This document shows positions 15,187 through 23,356 of a stretch of DNA of 58,057 nt, one piece after another. The position numbers were made by a program, and so were the translations under genes. The stretch is from positions 1 to 58,057 of IMG/VR virus record IMGVR_UViG_3300025435_000024; one strand, given 5' to 3'. Positions within the stretch are counted from its first letter, which is position 1. Each line of letters opens with the position of its first letter. Below the pieces are notes generated by a model. The model saw only the letters and a list, made by a program, of their open reading frames with translations. It was not told where the DNA came from and did not search any database. This stretch comes from a virus.

Positions 15187-15409
15187 ACTAATAGGATTCA
15201 TTAGCATAGTATGTAATATGGCTGTTGCAGATTTGAATACTTATCACAATGTGTATAATATTCCGAATAGTAAATGTCATACCCTTATGATGGATGGATT
15301 TGTTTCTGTACAACATTGTAAAGATTATCAAGCTATACTGAATACTATTCTGGAGGATAATGAGTTCATCCTGGATTACAAATGTCATATGTATGAATAC
15401 AAGGCTTGA
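15179..15409 (+). CDS. Small possibly exported protein, 76 aa
   Basis: The ATG at 15179 overlaps the HNH stop. The N-terminus MIKLIGFISIVCNMAVADLN resembles a signal peptide with a possible cleavage after VA-D. Four Cys occur in total (one in the leader). The rest is mixed polar. Function unknown. Confidence 0.55.
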   Translation: MIKLIGFISIVCNMAVADLNTYHNVYNIPNSKCHTLMMDGFVSVQHCKDYQAILNTILEDNEFILDYKCHMYEYKA

Positions 15410-15411
15410 CA

Positions 15412-15588
15412 ATGGGTAAGCATTTCAATAAAGATACTGTTGCGGAAGTGTTAGCATTTTTTCAGGATGGGTATAGCGAAAAACATATTGCATCTGTGAT
15501 GCACATGAGTTATAAGGATATTCGGATAATCCTGCGGGATTACAAAGGTAAAGAAATTATTATAGAACGGGAGTTTGATGATGAGTAA
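15412..15588 (+). CDS. Small helix-turn-helix protein, 58 aa
   Basis: Start taken at ATG 15412; an in-frame TTG at 15406 precedes it. The sequence DTVAEVLAFFQDGYSEKHIA then SVMHMSYKDIRIILRDY reads as a three-helix HTH of the resolvase/sigma type, so it may bind DNA. It could regulate middle genes; no direct evidence. Confidence 0.6.
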   Translation: MGKHFNKDTVAEVLAFFQDGYSEKHIASVMHMSYKDIRIILRDYKGKEIIIEREFDDE

Positions 15589-15823
15589 GTTTATTTCAAT
15601 TGGTAATTATGTAGTTAATACGGACGAAGTTATTCTGGTTAGTTATTTTCCTGAAGAGGAGCAGCTACAGATTACTTTAGCCAGTGCCCCTTATTTCACT
15701 ACTAAGGCTACTCGTATTCAGTTCAACACATTGCTTAATAAGCTAAATGCTGTGGAGATTCCTGATGAATCTGATGGATCAATCCCTAAGTTTACTGGGA
15801 CTAAAGCACCACCTAAGAACTGA
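15581..15823 (+). CDS. Small hypothetical protein, 80 aa
   Basis: Tandem ATGs at 15578 and 15581 follow CGGGAG; 15581 gives the better spacing. The product has a beta-hairpin start (FISIGNYVVNTDEVILVSYF) of the kind seen in small phage proteins with a PH-like or single-domain beta fold, then a helix. It overlaps the primase start. Function unknown. Confidence 0.6.
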   Translation: MSKFISIGNYVVNTDEVILVSYFPEEEQLQITLASAPYFTTKATRIQFNTLLNKLNAVEIPDESDGSIPKFTGTKAPPKN

Positions 15824-16550
15824 TTGTCCATTATGTAGAGGCAGAAACACCTTCAGTATCACCAAAGAAAACGGTAAACTGAAGGTGTTTTGTTTTAAGG
15901 CTTCTTGTAATGCTAAGGGTATATATGATGTTGGGAGAAGTATGAATGACATACAAATTCGATTACGAAGAGATTGTAGCAAAGTTGACGAATCAGTACA
16001 ACGAAATGAATTCACTTTACCAACCCACTTCGTTCCAATCACTACAGATTCACAAGCCTACGAATGGCTTGAAAAAAACAATTGTGCTGACGCTTACTGG
16101 GGAAAACGGATTGATGTATGCTTCGATCCGAAACTTAGGCGAGTCGTCTTTGTTGTTGAAAGAAGCGGGACTATCATTGATGCCGTTGGCAGAAGGCTCA
16201 CAGTGGGAGCATCGTATACACCTAAATGGTATAGATATGGAACAAGTCGTTACCCGTTTAGTACAAGAGCTAGTGGCAATACAAACCAAGTCGTAGTTGT
16301 AGAGGATGCTGCCAGTGCTGCTGCTGCGTCTGCTATATTACCCGCTATAGCATTAATGGGTACACATATGACCACAGAAGCATTGGAAGTTATACGAGAA
16401 TATGATAATGTCATATTTGCGCTTGACCCTGATGCTCGTAAGAAGTCTTTAAACCTGGCTAGGTCAGTTGACAATGCTGTGGTTAGGTTTATATCTGATG
16501 ATCTTAAATATATGAAACCGGATCAGATTCGTAAGGAATTGAAGTTATGA
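15765..16550 (+). CDS. DNA primase (zinc-binding and TOPRIM domains)
   Basis: I start it at the ATG at 15765, eight bases after GGAG, though other in-frame ATGs lie at 15747 and 15774. The 261-residue protein has a zinc-binding N-terminus (CPLCRGRNTF and VFCFKASCNAKG) and a TOPRIM core (QVVVVEDAASAAAASA then NVIFALDPDARKK, the E and DxD motifs). It would lay RNA primers for the helicase encoded at 16802. It resembles the primase half of T7 gp4, here split from the helicase. It overlaps the preceding gene by 59 bases. Confidence 0.85.
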   Translation: MNLMDQSLSLLGLKHHLRTDCPLCRGRNTFSITKENGKLKVFCFKASCNAKGIYDVGRSMNDIQIRLRRDCSKVDESVQRNEFTLPTHFVPITTDSQAYEWLEKNNCADAYWGKRIDVCFDPKLRRVVFVVERSGTIIDAVGRRLTVGASYTPKWYRYGTSRYPFSTRASGNTNQVVVVEDAASAAAASAILPAIALMGTHMTTEALEVIREYDNVIFALDPDARKKSLNLARSVDNAVVRFISDDLKYMKPDQIRKELKL

Positions 16551-16801
16551 CTTATGTAGTTTGTAATGGATGTGGAGCAAAAACTAAAGGACAGAACATT
16601 GGAGGTGGTTTAATTTTAGACTTACATCTTTGTCCTACATACACAGAAAAAACCAAACGCATTACGGAACTGGAGGATGTGCTTTTAAGTTTAAAAGGTT
16701 ATGGTACTTGCTGGTGCGAAATATCAATTGGCAACCCAATGATGAAAGATCATTCTATAGAGTGTAAAGCCGCACAGAATGCTATGCGAAAAGAGAGTTA
16801 A
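16547..16801 (+). CDS. Small Cys-rich protein between primase and helicase, 84 aa
   Basis: The ATG at 16547 overlaps the primase stop. The start VCNGCGAKTKG and later CPTY, CWCE and SIECKAAQ offer several metal ligands. Many phages encode a short zinc-ribbon protein at this position. Function unknown. Confidence 0.65.
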   Translation: MTYVVCNGCGAKTKGQNIGGGLILDLHLCPTYTEKTKRITELEDVLLSLKGYGTCWCEISIGNPMMKDHSIECKAAQNAMRKES

Positions 16802-18022
16802 ATGAAACCGGCATTTATTAGACTATTACTTAACCATGAATTTTGGGTGCAGAACAAGTCTAAACTTGCACCTGAAATGTTTGTAGAGGATGCAAAGTTA
16901 ATCTATGAAACACTTAAATGGGCGCATGAGGAGTTCAAGCGAGACTTATCTGTTGAGGAGATACATGACCTCACCAAGTCTCGTAACCCTACTCTTACAA
17001 GGGCACAGCGTACAACTCTTGCGTCATTTATTGAAGACGTTGAAGAAGCGACCGGCATTAAAGCTGACACAGGGGCCTTTCTTCTTAAAGAGGCGTGGCG
17101 CAAAGAAGTTGGTCGTAAGATCGCAGAGATTGGGATTGAACTCGATGAAGGATCGCAAACAGATTTATCTGCTGTTAGAGAAGTACTATCCAAACACGAA
17201 GATGACTTTATTCCAACGGACAAAATTAATGAAGTTACAACGAATGTCAAAGATGTACTCAAGGCATTAAAGAACCGTAAGCACTGGAAGTTTAATATTG
17301 AGTCACTCAATGAACAAGTGCCAGGTATTGCCGAAGGTGAGTTTGCATATATTCTAGCTCGTCCTGATGTTGGTAAGACATTATTCACAGTAAATATGAT
17401 TGCTGGTCCTAATGGTTTTGCTGATCAGGGGGCACGAGTATTATATCTAGGTAATGAAGAACCAGTTATTCGAACTGTCATGCGTTGTATTAATAGCTTT
17501 ACTGGTATGACTACAGATGAAGTGGATGAAGACCCTGATAAAGCAGCAGAGCTATTCGCTAAGATTGAGAACAATATAACCTTTATTGATGAAGTGGGAT
17601 TTACAATTGACCGATTACATGCTTTATGCCGTAAGCGCGGCTTTGATATTATCGTCATTGATCAGCTTGATAAACTTAGTGTTTCGGGTCGTTTTGAATC
17701 GACACATGAACAACTTGGAGAGTTGTATTGCAAGGCTAGAGAGGTTGCTAAATTAAATAAGTGTAGTCTCATTGGCGTTACACAGGCAAGTGCGGACGCT
17801 GATGGTAAAACGCTTGTCACATACTCAATGAGTGCTGGCAGCAAGACGAGCAAAGCGGCAGAAAGTGACCTTATTTTAGGCTTAGGCATGGAAGAATTGG
17901 CTGATCCAAATTCAGAACGGCGCTTTATTAGGTATTGCAATGTGTCTAAAAATAAGTTAAGTTCGTTTCATGGTCCTGTGATTTATAAGATTGATCCAAA
18001 AGTAAGTAGGTGTTATTCGTGA
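16802..18022 (+). CDS. Replicative DNA helicase (DnaB/T7 gp4-type, SF4)
   Basis: This 406-residue protein has a helical N-terminal part (1-150) and a RecA-type motor: Walker A ARPDVGKTLF near residue 190, a conserved Glu in LYLGNEEP, Walker B FDIIVIDQLDKLS, and a GVTQAS sensor before a conserved YSMSAGSKTSKAAESDLIL segment. It unwinds the fork ahead of the polymerase at 20106. It starts directly after the stop of the gene before it and overlaps the next by GTGA. Confidence 0.88.
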   Translation: MKPAFIRLLLNHEFWVQNKSKLAPEMFVEDAKLIYETLKWAHEEFKRDLSVEEIHDLTKSRNPTLTRAQRTTLASFIEDVEEATGIKADTGAFLLKEAWRKEVGRKIAEIGIELDEGSQTDLSAVREVLSKHEDDFIPTDKINEVTTNVKDVLKALKNRKHWKFNIESLNEQVPGIAEGEFAYILARPDVGKTLFTVNMIAGPNGFADQGARVLYLGNEEPVIRTVMRCINSFTGMTTDEVDEDPDKAAELFAKIENNITFIDEVGFTIDRLHALCRKRGFDIIVIDQLDKLSVSGRFESTHEQLGELYCKAREVAKLNKCSLIGVTQASADADGKTLVTYSMSAGSKTSKAAESDLILGLGMEELADPNSERRFIRYCNVSKNKLSSFHGPVIYKIDPKVSRCYS

Positions 18023-18939
18023 CAAACTTTAATATCTCATTAGCCAATAATCCTACAGCAGCGGGAGTGTATGGTGACATTCTAAAACCCATTATTTACG
18101 GTTTACAGGACTGTGGATACCGTGCACATGTATCGTGTAGTATACTGGAGCAAGACGCCATACAGCTAATCCCTGAGCATTTTACGAACCAGAATGCCTT
18201 CGATGCTTTGATGGCTCTTAAGGCTAATAAGATCAGGACTGGGTGCATTCTAACTGAGGATTTTATTGAATTGTCCTCACATGAGTTACATAAGCATAGG
18301 CTGAATACACTATTGGCTGCTATTCCACACTTTGATTTCTTCTGGTCTATGGCACCAGTAGAACCCTGGTTACAAGTTATTCCTGCTGATAAGATTTGTT
18401 ATCTGCCTGTACCAGCATATAATCCTAAGGGAAGGACTGTTATTGAACGTGAGAAGGTTAAGTTCATTAATTTTCTAATCTATGGTAAGCCTACAGATTA
18501 TCGTGAGCAAGTGCGAGCTAAGCTACAGGGACCATATCGTATTGAGTATTCAGCTTTTATGGTTCAGGGAGGTATGGCTAATCTACCTGATTACGTGGTT
18601 GCATCTATGATGGCGCATACTCAATGTATTATTGATATTCCTCGTAAGGAGTATGTTAATCTAGCTTCTACTACACGTTTAGCTTTTGCATTACAACATA
18701 GTATTCCTATTGTTGTATCTGATAGGTTTAATCTAGATGGTACATCTTTTAAAGGTTACGTAGCTACACATGACTTTGATAGCATTGAAGGAGTATTAGC
18801 GTTTCAAAACAATGCAAGTCAGTATTTAAGCGAAGATTTTGAACGTGGTGCGAAAACTTGGTCTGCTGCATGGCGAGCTAATAATCAAGCTACTAAGGTA
18901 TATAAAGAGCCAATTAAATTAGCTAAAGGAGAAGTATGA
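18019..18939 (+). CDS. Glycosyltransferase-like protein, 306 aa
   Basis: GTG at 18019 overlaps the helicase stop (GTGA), with AGTAGG upstream. The protein starts VTNFNISLANNPTAAGVYGD and contains two alternating alpha/beta halves, the second with SMMAHTQCIIDIPRKEYVNL and TRLAFALQHSIPIVVSD, like the donor-binding half of GT-B glycosyltransferases. Some phages use such enzymes to modify their DNA or host surface. The assignment rests on fold pattern; I see no definitive motif. Confidence 0.5.
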   Translation: MTNFNISLANNPTAAGVYGDILKPIIYGLQDCGYRAHVSCSILEQDAIQLIPEHFTNQNAFDALMALKANKIRTGCILTEDFIELSSHELHKHRLNTLLAAIPHFDFFWSMAPVEPWLQVIPADKICYLPVPAYNPKGRTVIEREKVKFINFLIYGKPTDYREQVRAKLQGPYRIEYSAFMVQGGMANLPDYVVASMMAHTQCIIDIPRKEYVNLASTTRLAFALQHSIPIVVSDRFNLDGTSFKGYVATHDFDSIEGVLAFQNNASQYLSEDFERGAKTWSAAWRANNQATKVYKEPIKLAKGEV

Positions 18940-19178
18940 GCATCAACAGTCCATTTGATCTAGTCAAAGATCAGCTTGACAATCTTCACTCTCAGGTTAA
19001 GATTGCCAAGGATATTATTGCAGAACAGAATAAGAAAATTGATGGTTTGAATACTGCTATTGCAGATTATACAAAAGCTATTGACGAACTACGCTTTCTT
19101 GGTGTAGGTAATAAGAACTATGGGGTGAATACCCAAACAGAGAAACCTATTGAAACTGGAAGGAGTATGGGTCGATGA
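18936..19178 (+). CDS. Small coiled-coil protein, 80 aa
   Basis: ATG at 18936 in ATGA overlap, preceded by AAAGGAG. Heptad-like hydrophobics run through FDLVKDQLDNLHSQVKIAK and IIAEQNKKIDGLNTAIAD. It is followed immediately by another coiled-coil gene with a 4-base overlap, so the two may interact. Function unknown. Confidence 0.65.
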   Translation: MSINSPFDLVKDQLDNLHSQVKIAKDIIAEQNKKIDGLNTAIADYTKAIDELRFLGVGNKNYGVNTQTEKPIETGRSMGR

Positions 19179-19495
19179 AAGGTCCGAAACGTATTTTAGA
19201 GAAAGAATTAACAGCAATTGAACATATTGTTGCTAATTTGACACATGAGAATGATGAACTGAACCAAAAGCTAATGGAGCTATTGTCTCTTGAGCAGGAG
19301 TTTGGTATTGCTGCCAAGACGCCTAATGGACGGAATGTGACAGAATACATCAAGAAGAAGCTGGCAGAGATCAGTACAGAGACAGAGATTACTCGTGCTA
19401 AGATGAGTGAAAACATTGAGAAGATCAATGCTCAACAGCCTGAGATTCAGAACTTTAAGTTTGCATTACGTGCTATTGACCAAGTGAGGGTTTAA
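19175..19495 (+). CDS. Coiled-coil protein, 106 aa
   Basis: ATGA overlap with the preceding gene. Long charged helices dominate (LEKELTAIEHIVANLTHEN and LAEISTETEITRAKMSENIE). No enzymatic motif. Position among replication genes suggests an accessory role, not shown. Confidence 0.65.
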   Translation: MKGPKRILEKELTAIEHIVANLTHENDELNQKLMELLSLEQEFGIAAKTPNGRNVTEYIKKKLAEISTETEITRAKMSENIEKINAQQPEIQNFKFALRAIDQVRV

Positions 19496-19496
19496 T

Positions 19497-19724
19497 ATGT
19501 CAGAACGAATTACATTTTCCTATCAGTCCTATGGTGACATTGGGCAACGTACCGTGGAAATAGAAAAATACTTTGACGATGCTGACGAAGGTATGCTACA
19601 GAACTACATCAATGAATTTGATTATTTTCTGAAAGCTGTTGGGTTTTGTTTCGATCACTTGGCTGTATTGAATAAAGATAAAGATGGACGAGATGAACCC
19701 ATTAAGCTAATATCCAATCCGTAG
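19497..19724 (+). CDS. Acidic hypothetical protein, 75 aa
   Basis: ATG at 19497, one base after the preceding stop, with GAGGGT upstream. The start MSERITFSYQSYGDIGQRTV is beta-like and the rest helical and acidic (YFDDADEGMLQNYINEF). A short protein with 'F.YH.fgdig.rtveI' style exists in several phages, but no function is known. Confidence 0.6.
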   Translation: MSERITFSYQSYGDIGQRTVEIEKYFDDADEGMLQNYINEFDYFLKAVGFCFDHLAVLNKDKDGRDEPIKLISNP

Positions 19725-19730
19725 GTTATT

Positions 19731-19806
19731 CAGCCATGACGTAGGGCAAGATTACTACCACCCTTGGAAGGTGGTGAACCTGGGGCAGCGCCAGGATGGC
19801 TGACCA
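19731..19806 (+). tRNA. tRNA-Pro(UGG)-like RNA with aberrant T-loop
   Basis: Exactly 76 nt fold with tRNA geometry. Acceptor CAGCCAT/ATGGCTG is followed by discriminator A and encoded CCA (19803-19806). The two-base linker is GA. The D-arm is weak (GTA/TAC). The anticodon stem ACCACC/GGTGGT closes the loop CTTGGAA with anticodon UGG (19765-19767). A 4-nt variable region is followed by a 5-pair T-stem CCTGG/CCAGG. C1-G72 and UGG fit proline. The T-loop is GGCAGCG instead of TTCRANN, and position 8 is G, not U, so it may be degenerate or a tRNA mimic. Confidence 0.55.
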
Positions 19807-19808
19807 AT

Positions 19809-19907
19809 ATTAATGTTAGGCATTTAGTAGTGGCTCTATTAAGCAACGTCAGCGTATAAGTCTTAGTAGTAGCCTCCAGTGTAGGCAGCTAAATAGTCTG
19901 CATTAAT
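19809..19907 (+). ncRNA. Folded RNA segment between tRNA-like and tRNA genes
   Basis: ATTAATG (19809-19815) and CATTAAT (19901-19907) close the element, and ATTTAG/CTAAAT continue the helix inward. Inside are CCT/AGG and GGCT/AGCC pairings. It contains no start with a ribosome site. It may be a spacer structure for tRNA processing or a third divergent tRNA-like element. Confidence 0.35.
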
Positions 19908-19914
19908 TGCGTGT

Positions 19915-19958
19915 TTTGGTGGCACAATATCATGGTATGGTCTAGATATCACACCAAA
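19915..19958 (+). other. Hairpin just upstream of tRNA-Thr
   Basis: TTTGGTG (19915-19921) pairs with CACCAAA (19952-19958), with ATAT/ATAT pairing inside. It ends five bases before the tRNA 5' end and may assist tRNA processing. Confidence 0.45.
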
Positions 19959-19962
19959 TTTA

Positions 19963-20036
19963 GCTCAGTTCGTATAATGGCATTACGTCAGTTTTGTAAT
20001 CTGATCATGGGGGTTCGATTCCTCCACTGAGCACCA
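19963..20036 (+). tRNA. tRNA-Thr(UGU)
   Basis: The acceptor GCTCAGT pairs with ACTGAGC and ends in encoded ACCA (20033-20036). The anticodon loop TTTGTAA gives anticodon UGU, reading ACA threonine codons. The T-arm GGGGG-TTCGATT-CCTCC is canonical, with one G-U pair. The D-arm is GTA...TAC with GG in the loop. The encoded CCA is typical of phage and many bacterial tRNAs. It would supplement the host supply for an AT-rich genome. Confidence 0.9.
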
Positions 20037-20038
20037 TT

Positions 20039-20090
20039 TATGCACCTTAAGTGCAGTTTTGTAGGTTAAAGTGCGTAATTATGCACCTTA
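20039..20090 (+). repeat. Paired 11-bp repeats and hairpins before the polymerase gene
   Basis: TATGCACCTTA occurs at 20039-20049 and 20080-20090. The first copy sits in a hairpin TGCAC-CTTAA-GTGCA (20041-20055), and the second is preceded by GTGC...GCAC. They lie between the tRNA and the DNA polymerase start at 20106 and may mark RNA processing or regulatory protein binding. Confidence 0.5.
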
Positions 20091-20105
20091 TTAAGGGCTA
20101 TTATA

Positions 20106-23100
20106 ATGACGCTTGCAGTGGTCGTTGATGTGGAGCACGAGATTACGTGTCTAGATTCTGATAAAGATAAGTGGGATTATAGCCCATACAATCCAAGTAA
20201 TCGTTTAGTATCTGCGGGATGGAAGTTTATTCAGGACGGTAAGATTATAGGTAACACAGAGTATAGGTTCTTTAATCACGCAGAGGGTTCAGATGAAGAT
20301 TCTTTCAACGTATTACAAGCAGCATTGTCCAAAGCAGACGTATTTGTTGGACACAATGCGAAACATGATTACAACTGGCTTCATGAGTGTGGGTTTACTT
20401 TGCCTGACACTATTCATTGTACTTTTATTGCAGAATATGTCTTGGCAAGGGGTTTATCCGTAGCATTAGATTTAGGTTCTGTTGCTGAACGCTATCATGT
20501 AACGCAGAAAAAGGGAGACATTGTAAGTGAGTATTTGGATCAAGGAATCACTTTCTTTAACATTCCTAAGCCTGTGGTGCTTGAGTACGGGATTGCTGAT
20601 GTTGATGCTACTGCTGACCTATATATTGCCCAGCTTAAAGAATACGGTAAGTCTACCAACATTGGACTGGTGCCTACTAGGGACTTGTCTTATGAGTTTT
20701 GCAGCGTCCTTAGTGCTATGGAGCGAAATGGAATAGCCATTGATCAGGAGGCATTAGCATCCGTTAAACAGGATTATGAGAATGAACGATTAGAACTCAA
20801 GCAAAAGTTAAGAGAATTAACTCAAGCGATTATGGGGGATTATCCTTATAATCTGGCAAGCCCTGAACAGCTTAGCCAGATTATTTATTCCTATAAGATC
20901 GTTGACAAAGTTAAGTGGATTGAGCAGCTTAACATTGGCGTTGACGAGCGTGGCAAGGATAAGCGTAGACCTAAGATGCACAAGCTAGAGCTAGAGGCTC
21001 TGGTTAAGGATTGCATGGACCCAGTGTATCGTATGAAGGCTAAGCAATGTCCTGTGTGTGAAGGCTTAGGTAAGATTCAGAAAGTTAAGAAAGATGGAAC
21101 TAATCATAAACGTCAAAATAAGTGCAGCAACTGTGGAGGGCATGGACTGCTCTATGAACCAACTACAACCCGTGCGGGATTTGGTATTCAATTTGGGGGA
21201 GTTGAAGATGCCAGCATCGGAGGCTTTAGCACTGATAAACATACACTTACCCGGATACATTCGGGATTGGATGAGTCGAGCCAAGCAGGAGCTAGAGAGT
21301 ATCTCTCCTGTATCATGCGACTCAACGCCATTGACACCTACATCGACTCCTTCTGCGTAGGTATTCAGCGAGCAGTACAGAAGGACGGATTACTACATGC
21401 TAAGTTTAACCAGTGCATTACCAAGACCGGGCGACTATCATCCACAGACCCAAATCTACAAAATCAGCCAAGAGGGAAAACCTTTCCAATTCGCAAGGTA
21501 TTCACTTCCCGTTTCCCAAATGGAGAGTTATGTGACACAGATTTTAGCCAGCTTGAATTTCGTGCTGCTGTTCATCTTGCTCGTGATGAGCGAGGCCGAG
21601 AACATATCCTTCAAGGAATAGATGTACATAATCAGACTGCAAAGATTTTGAGTGATGCTGGGCAAAAGACGGATCGTCAGGCTGCTAAGAGTCATTGTGT
21701 ACCTATGAACACAGAAGCTCTGACACGTGACGGTTGGAAGAAGTATGATGAACTTACTGTCGGTGAGGACATTTTAACTTTTAATCCTGTTACTAAGCAA
21801 AATGAGTGGAAGCCTATTCTGGCCTTGTCACATTACAAAGCTCAGGATGTTTACAGGCTGCGTAATGGACACTGGGAAATGTTTGCTACGAGTGACCACA
21901 AGTGGTTTGGCCGTAAGCGCGTTGATAATGGACAGACCAGAGAGTACCAAGATCGTGTATTTACGACTTCTGATATTAACCAGAGCTATGAAATTCGTAC
22001 ATCTGCATATTGTCCAGAAGGTGCGTTGAACATTTCTGATGATGAAGCAGCTATTCTGGGATGGCTGTGGATGGATGGTCACACAAATGTTAAAGATAAT
22101 ATAGTTCGTTGTGCCACTATAGTTCAGAGTACCAAAAAAGGAACAATTTTCACAAAGTTAGTAGAGTTATTAAAGCGGGTTGGCATAAACACAGATGTAA
22201 AAATGCAGAGTAACCAAGCACACTATTTTAACATTCCCTTAAAACTATTAAGAGACATTTATAAAAAGTGTAATTTTGGAATAGAGATTGACTACGTTAA
22301 ATTTGTATTATCTTTAAATGTAAATGCTCGTAGGGCTTGGTTACAGGCTGTAATAGATGCTGAAGGAACCGACAGAGGTTTTGGAGTTGTCCGTATTGCA
22401 CAGAATGTTGGAGGCAAATGTGAAGCTATTAAATTAGCAGCAATACTAGAAGGCTATGAAATTCGTGTTACACAGGCAGTATTTTATACCAATAAACTGC
22501 ATGAGCAAATTACTTTACGCACACGTCAATACGTTACAGGTCAGCGATTAAAGATTGACAAGTATTCTGTTGAAGATGTATGGTGTCCCATGACTGAGAA
22601 TGGTACATGGGTCATGCGTCAAGACAAATTTGTTAGTATTACTGGCAACAGCTTCAAGCCTTTGTATGGTGGGCTAAGTGGAACACCAGCAGAAGTAGTT
22701 TATTATAAGCAATTTTTACAGATATATAATAGTATAGCCAAGTGGCATGAGGAGTTAGGTGATGAAGCTGTCAGAACCAAATGTATACGGCTACCTACTG
22801 GCCGTGAGTATGCTTTTCCATTTGCTAAGCGTAATCATTATGGGGGAGTTAGCAACAAAACTCAGATCGTCAATTTCCCAGTTCAAGGATTTGCCACGGC
22901 TGACATTGTTCCTGCTGCAATTTGCGTCTTGGCTAGAGCTTTTAAAAAACACAAGCTTAGGTCTTTGCTTGTTCTTACTGTTCATGATTCTGTTGTCGTA
23001 GATATATACCCAGGTGAGAAAGAGAAAGTTGTGTCACTGATGAAAAAATTACATAATATGGCAGAATGGTACTTGAAAACTGTTCATGGAATTGATATGT

Positions 23101-23162
23101 ATGTGCCCCTAATGTCCGAAAGCAAAGTTGGTCATAATCTATTACAGATGGAGACAGTGTGA
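20106..23162 (+). CDS. Family A DNA polymerase with DnaJ-type zinc insert and an intein
   Basis: The 1018-residue precursor has a 3'-5' exonuclease domain (VVDVEHE near 6-12, FVGHNAKHDYNWL, and YGIADVDATADLY). A cysteine module CPVCEGLGKIQ...CSNCGGHGLLYEP lies near 316-350. The polymerase domain follows (motif A DTDFSQLEFR; motif B RQAAKSH with SFKPLYGG after splicing; motif C VLTVHDSVV). An intein occupies residues 531-848, leaving a 700-residue enzyme, close to T7 polymerase in length. A DnaJ-like insert between exonuclease and polymerase parts is a trait I recall from HMO-2011-type phages. AGGG precedes the ATG. Confidence 0.92.
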   Translation: MTLAVVVDVEHEITCLDSDKDKWDYSPYNPSNRLVSAGWKFIQDGKIIGNTEYRFFNHAEGSDEDSFNVLQAALSKADVFVGHNAKHDYNWLHECGFTLPDTIHCTFIAEYVLARGLSVALDLGSVAERYHVTQKKGDIVSEYLDQGITFFNIPKPVVLEYGIADVDATADLYIAQLKEYGKSTNIGLVPTRDLSYEFCSVLSAMERNGIAIDQEALASVKQDYENERLELKQKLRELTQAIMGDYPYNLASPEQLSQIIYSYKIVDKVKWIEQLNIGVDERGKDKRRPKMHKLELEALVKDCMDPVYRMKAKQCPVCEGLGKIQKVKKDGTNHKRQNKCSNCGGHGLLYEPTTTRAGFGIQFGGVEDASIGGFSTDKHTLTRIHSGLDESSQAGAREYLSCIMRLNAIDTYIDSFCVGIQRAVQKDGLLHAKFNQCITKTGRLSSTDPNLQNQPRGKTFPIRKVFTSRFPNGELCDTDFSQLEFRAAVHLARDERGREHILQGIDVHNQTAKILSDAGQKTDRQAAKSHCVPMNTEALTRDGWKKYDELTVGEDILTFNPVTKQNEWKPILALSHYKAQDVYRLRNGHWEMFATSDHKWFGRKRVDNGQTREYQDRVFTTSDINQSYEIRTSAYCPEGALNISDDEAAILGWLWMDGHTNVKDNIVRCATIVQSTKKGTIFTKLVELLKRVGINTDVKMQSNQAHYFNIPLKLLRDIYKKCNFGIEIDYVKFVLSLNVNARRAWLQAVIDAEGTDRGFGVVRIAQNVGGKCEAIKLAAILEGYEIRVTQAVFYTNKLHEQITLRTRQYVTGQRLKIDKYSVEDVWCPMTENGTWVMRQDKFVSITGNSFKPLYGGLSGTPAEVVYYKQFLQIYNSIAKWHEELGDEAVRTKCIRLPTGREYAFPFAKRNHYGGVSNKTQIVNFPVQGFATADIVPAAICVLARAFKKHKLRSLLVLTVHDSVVVDIYPGEKEKVVSLMKKLHNMAEWYLKTVHGIDMYVPLMSESKVGHNLLQMETV
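21696..22649 (+). mobile_element. Intein in DNA polymerase motif B (318 aa, LAGLIDADG type)
   Basis: Residues 531-848 of the polymerase. It starts with Cys (CVPMNTEALTRDGWKKYDEL), has a splicing block B (FATSDHKWF), two dodecapeptide-like endonuclease motifs (ILGWLWMDGH and WLQAVIDAEGTD), and ends SITGN, followed by Ser as the +1 residue. Extein flanks RQAAKSH/SFKPLYGG rebuild the O-helix motif. The usual penultimate His is Gly here. Splicing must occur for polymerase function, because the intein splits the dNTP-binding helix. Confidence 0.88.
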
Positions 23163-23356
23163 TGAATACGTACTGTTTAACTATGGAACAGGTTGAAGAT
23201 ATTATCATGGCCTATTTGCATGAAAATTATAAAATCCCGTTGACACCAGATCAATACTGGACTATAAATTGGGCTGAAACTGTTTTTGAAGAAGAACTTT
23301 TGACTGGAGATACAGACGAAGTTCTCGTTACGTTTACACTTGGAAAGGACCATTAA
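23162..23356 (+). CDS. Small acidic protein, 64 aa
   Basis: ATG at 23162 overlaps the polymerase stop, with ATGGAGACAG upstream. The product MNTYCLTMEQVEDIIMAYL.. reads as a helix and then a beta-hairpin with acidic residues. It sits between polymerase and SSB genes and may be a replication accessory; unproven. Confidence 0.65.
   Translation: MNTYCLTMEQVEDIIMAYLHENYKIPLTPDQYWTINWAETVFEEELLTGDTDEVLVTFTLGKDH

Noticed and set aside
15946-16296. A 116-codon plus-strand frame within the primase gene
   Set aside because: It overlaps completely with the primase TOPRIM region in another frame and lacks a ribosome site; the primase frame has all expected motifs.
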